A stretch of DNA of 44,983 nucleotides from a virus: IMG/VR virus record IMGVR_UViG_3300017934_000001, positions 1-44,983 of that record; one strand, given 5' to 3'. Positions 43,426-44,983 of this stretch are shown here, one piece after another; position 1 is the first letter of the stretch; each line of letters begins with the position of its first letter. The notes beneath the pieces were generated by a model. The model did no database searches, was not told the DNA's origin, and saw nothing but the letters and a program-made list of their open reading frames with translations. Both the position numbers and the translations under genes were made by a program.

Positions 43426-44983
43426 TCCGCTCTTTTTTTTTGGCGCTATTCGCCTCCATTGCGTTCGGACAATCGACTGTCACTTACATCCCTGGCCAGC
43501 CGATTGATCTCTCCGGCACGTCATACGTCAGGGTAGCGAATGGCGCTGGAGCGTCAACTACTACAGCCGGGGCACTGATCTACGACACCACGAACAAGAA
43601 TCTGCACGCCGGAGGGAATGGCGTGGATAACTTTGTCGGGCTGATTCCGTCCGGTTCCGTGCCTTCTAATGGGAACTGCACTCAATTCTCTGTCGTCGGC
43701 AACGTGGTGACTTTAGCGGATGCGGGAGCACCTTGCGGGACAGCAGGAGCCAATCCAACCATCACGTTGACGAATGCGGCGGTTACCGGAACGACTCTGC
43801 ACACCCTGACCAAGCTCGGGACGCTCGGCACGGCGCTGATTGCGACAGCCGGAGACACGGGAGGCGTCGTCGGTATAACGACGGCAGGCGCGGGGACAGT
43901 GGGGACAGCAACCATCACCACAGCGGGGAAGATCACCTGCGTCTTCGACGGCGCAACGACGGCGAACGATTACGTGCAAATCTCCAGCGGCACGGCGGGC
44001 GATTGCACCGACACCGGAGCGGCCACATATCCCACCAGCGGGCAAGTCATCGGACGAGTCCTGAGCACCAACATAGGTGCGGGGACATACACGATCGATC
44101 TGTTCCCGTCCGAGATCAAAGCGGCAACGGGCTCAGGTCTTGCAGACCCAGGAGCAAACGGAATCGTGCAGCGCACGGCCTTGAATACTACAGCGCCCGC
44201 CACGTCTCACAACCTCTCAGCTCCGCTCTTGTGCGCGGACTCTTCCGGCTCCGGCACGGTGCAGAGTTGCACCACATCTCCGACATTCGTGGCAGCAGCG
44301 GGAGACACGATCATCTACACCACTACGACAGCCAATACCGGAGCGTTGACTATCGCAGTCAATGGCGGAGCGGCGGCGGCAGTGAACAAATGGGGCGGAT
44401 CGGCGGCGCTCGTTTCAGGGGACATCACGGCCAATAAGCCATTCAAGATGGTCTTCGATGCGGCGGGGCACTGGGATGTGGATGATATTGGAAATGCGCC
44501 GACAGGAGGCGGCGGCATCGCCCTGACCGCTCCAGTGAATGCGAACTGGACGGCGTTCAATACTGGATCGGATGTGGTGGTTCCATCTTGCGCATCGCTT
44601 AGCCGTTGTGAATGGGCATCGGCGGCTCTCGGCTCTAAATCGGCTACTGGGGTCGCTACGCCTCTTCCAACACCCCCATACACCGCAACCTTCCGCATCT
44701 GGCCATCATGGAATAAAACGGCTAGTAATTTTGCGGGGATCGGCTGGGCAGACGGGACTGTCGGGACACCTGGAAAACTGGTTGTTTGTGGAGCTTTTAC
44801 TCCTGGCTCAAACGGCTTCCCAGTTATGCATTGTGAAAACGACAACAGCCCGACGAGTTTCAACGGCACTATTAATCCCGTAACGGGCTACACGGATGGG
44901 ACCAATTATCAACTCTGCATTGGCCCATATTGGGGCCAATTGATTGATGACAATACCAATTGGACAGTTCAATATAGCTGCGA
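43413..44983 (+). CDS. Secreted fibre-like protein, main part (ends at 271)
   Basis: The product has 572 residues when joined to 1-271 across the circle. A clear signal peptide (MQNLIRSFFLALFASIAFG) is followed by a Gly/Thr/Ala-rich beta region, and residues about 290-350 (TTTANTGALTIAVNGGAAAA, VNKWGGSAALVSGDI, FKMVFDAAGHW) match a repeat typical of phage tail fibres. The C-terminal 150 residues are rich in Trp and Cys and may bind the receptor. The start overlaps the upstream gene by 13 bases. Confidence 0.75.
   Translation, partial: MQNLIRSFFLALFASIAFGQSTVTYIPGQPIDLSGTSYVRVANGAGASTTTAGALIYDTTNKNLHAGGNGVDNFVGLIPSGSVPSNGNCTQFSVVGNVVTLADAGAPCGTAGANPTITLTNAAVTGTTLHTLTKLGTLGTALIATAGDTGGVVGITTAGAGTVGTATITTAGKITCVFDGATTANDYVQISSGTAGDCTDTGAATYPTSGQVIGRVLSTNIGAGTYTIDLFPSEIKAATGSGLADPGANGIVQRTALNTTAPATSHNLSAPLLCADSSGSGTVQSCTTSPTFVAAAGDTIIYTTTTANTGALTIAVNGGAAAAVNKWGGSAALVSGDITANKPFKMVFDAAGHWDVDDIGNAPTGGGGIALTAPVNANWTAFNTGSDVVVPSCASLSRCEWASAALGSKSATGVATPLPTPPYTATFRIWPSWNKTASNFAGIGWADGTVGTPGKLVVCGAFTPGSNGFPVMHCENDNSPTSFNGTINPVTGYTDGTNYQLCIGPYWGQLIDDNTNWTVQYSC
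44861..44983 (+). repeat. 123-bp terminal redundancy (copy of 1-123)
   Basis: Exact copy of the first 123 bases. A reading frame continues through the junction, so this is most simply the overlap of a circular assembly. Confidence 0.92.

Overview
The window is one complete circular element. Its first 123 bases are repeated exactly as its last 123 bases (44861-44983), and a single open reading frame runs through that junction without a break (43413-44983 continuing into 124-271), so the molecule is a circle of about 44,860 bp. The genes suggest a virus, or virus-derived element, of an uncultured bacterium. There are secreted fibre-like proteins, beta-propellers with Asp-boxes, a membrane-anchored transglycosylase-like protein, a GH25 lysozyme beside a two-helix holin candidate, a long series of small membrane proteins, very basic Arg-rich proteins and a run of beta-rich proteins resembling virion proteins. 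I see no terminase, portal, tail tape measure, packaging ATPase, DNA polymerase, ParA or ParB. Signal peptides and lipoproteins fit a Gram-negative-type host, but the host cannot be named from the sequence.

Layout. Two divergent blocks start at a 114-bp gap (24935-25048) that holds a perfect parS-like palindrome. Rightward, 25049 through the circle junction to 11331 carries first the virion block: a transglutaminase-like protein, small membrane and Pro-rich proteins, basic proteins, a capsid candidate at 35491, beta-rich virion proteins, fibres, beta-propellers and a transglycosylase. It then carries a dioxygenase, an FkbM methyltransferase, small zinc-binding proteins, an HNH nuclease and a serine recombinase. 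Leftward, 24934 to 11303 carries a large unknown protein, small DNA-binding and zinc proteins, a Snf2-like helicase, an N4/N6 DNA methyltransferase, a winged-helix replication-type protein, a MerR-like regulator, the holin-lysozyme pair, small structural proteins and a glycosyltransferase-like protein. Genes are packed with ATGA or GTGA stop-start overlaps, which implies translational coupling.

The most unusual property is a dispersed repeat of about 60 bp, with roughly thirty full, degenerate or partial copies in both orientations. It sits at gene junctions, where it is translated in frame as a C-terminal tail (LQSAN...GEKSANNKE) or an N-terminal leader (MLAL...DGVRALK). Convergent pairs of it bracket single small genes, making gene cassettes. 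Several cassettes lie antisense inside the virion operon, and these remain open on both strands, with stop-start overlaps to the flanking genes. One antisense cassette carries an initiator-type tRNA(CAT) and appears to have split a virion protein gene.

Two further repeat systems are layered on this. The first is a pair of MITE-like elements with 22-23 bp terminal inverted repeats and perfect 8-bp target duplications; both inserted at the outer edge of a 60-bp repeat. The second is two families of small hairpins whose stems change in a compensated way between copies. The 60-bp repeat cassette system and its nested MITEs are the best candidates here for something undescribed.
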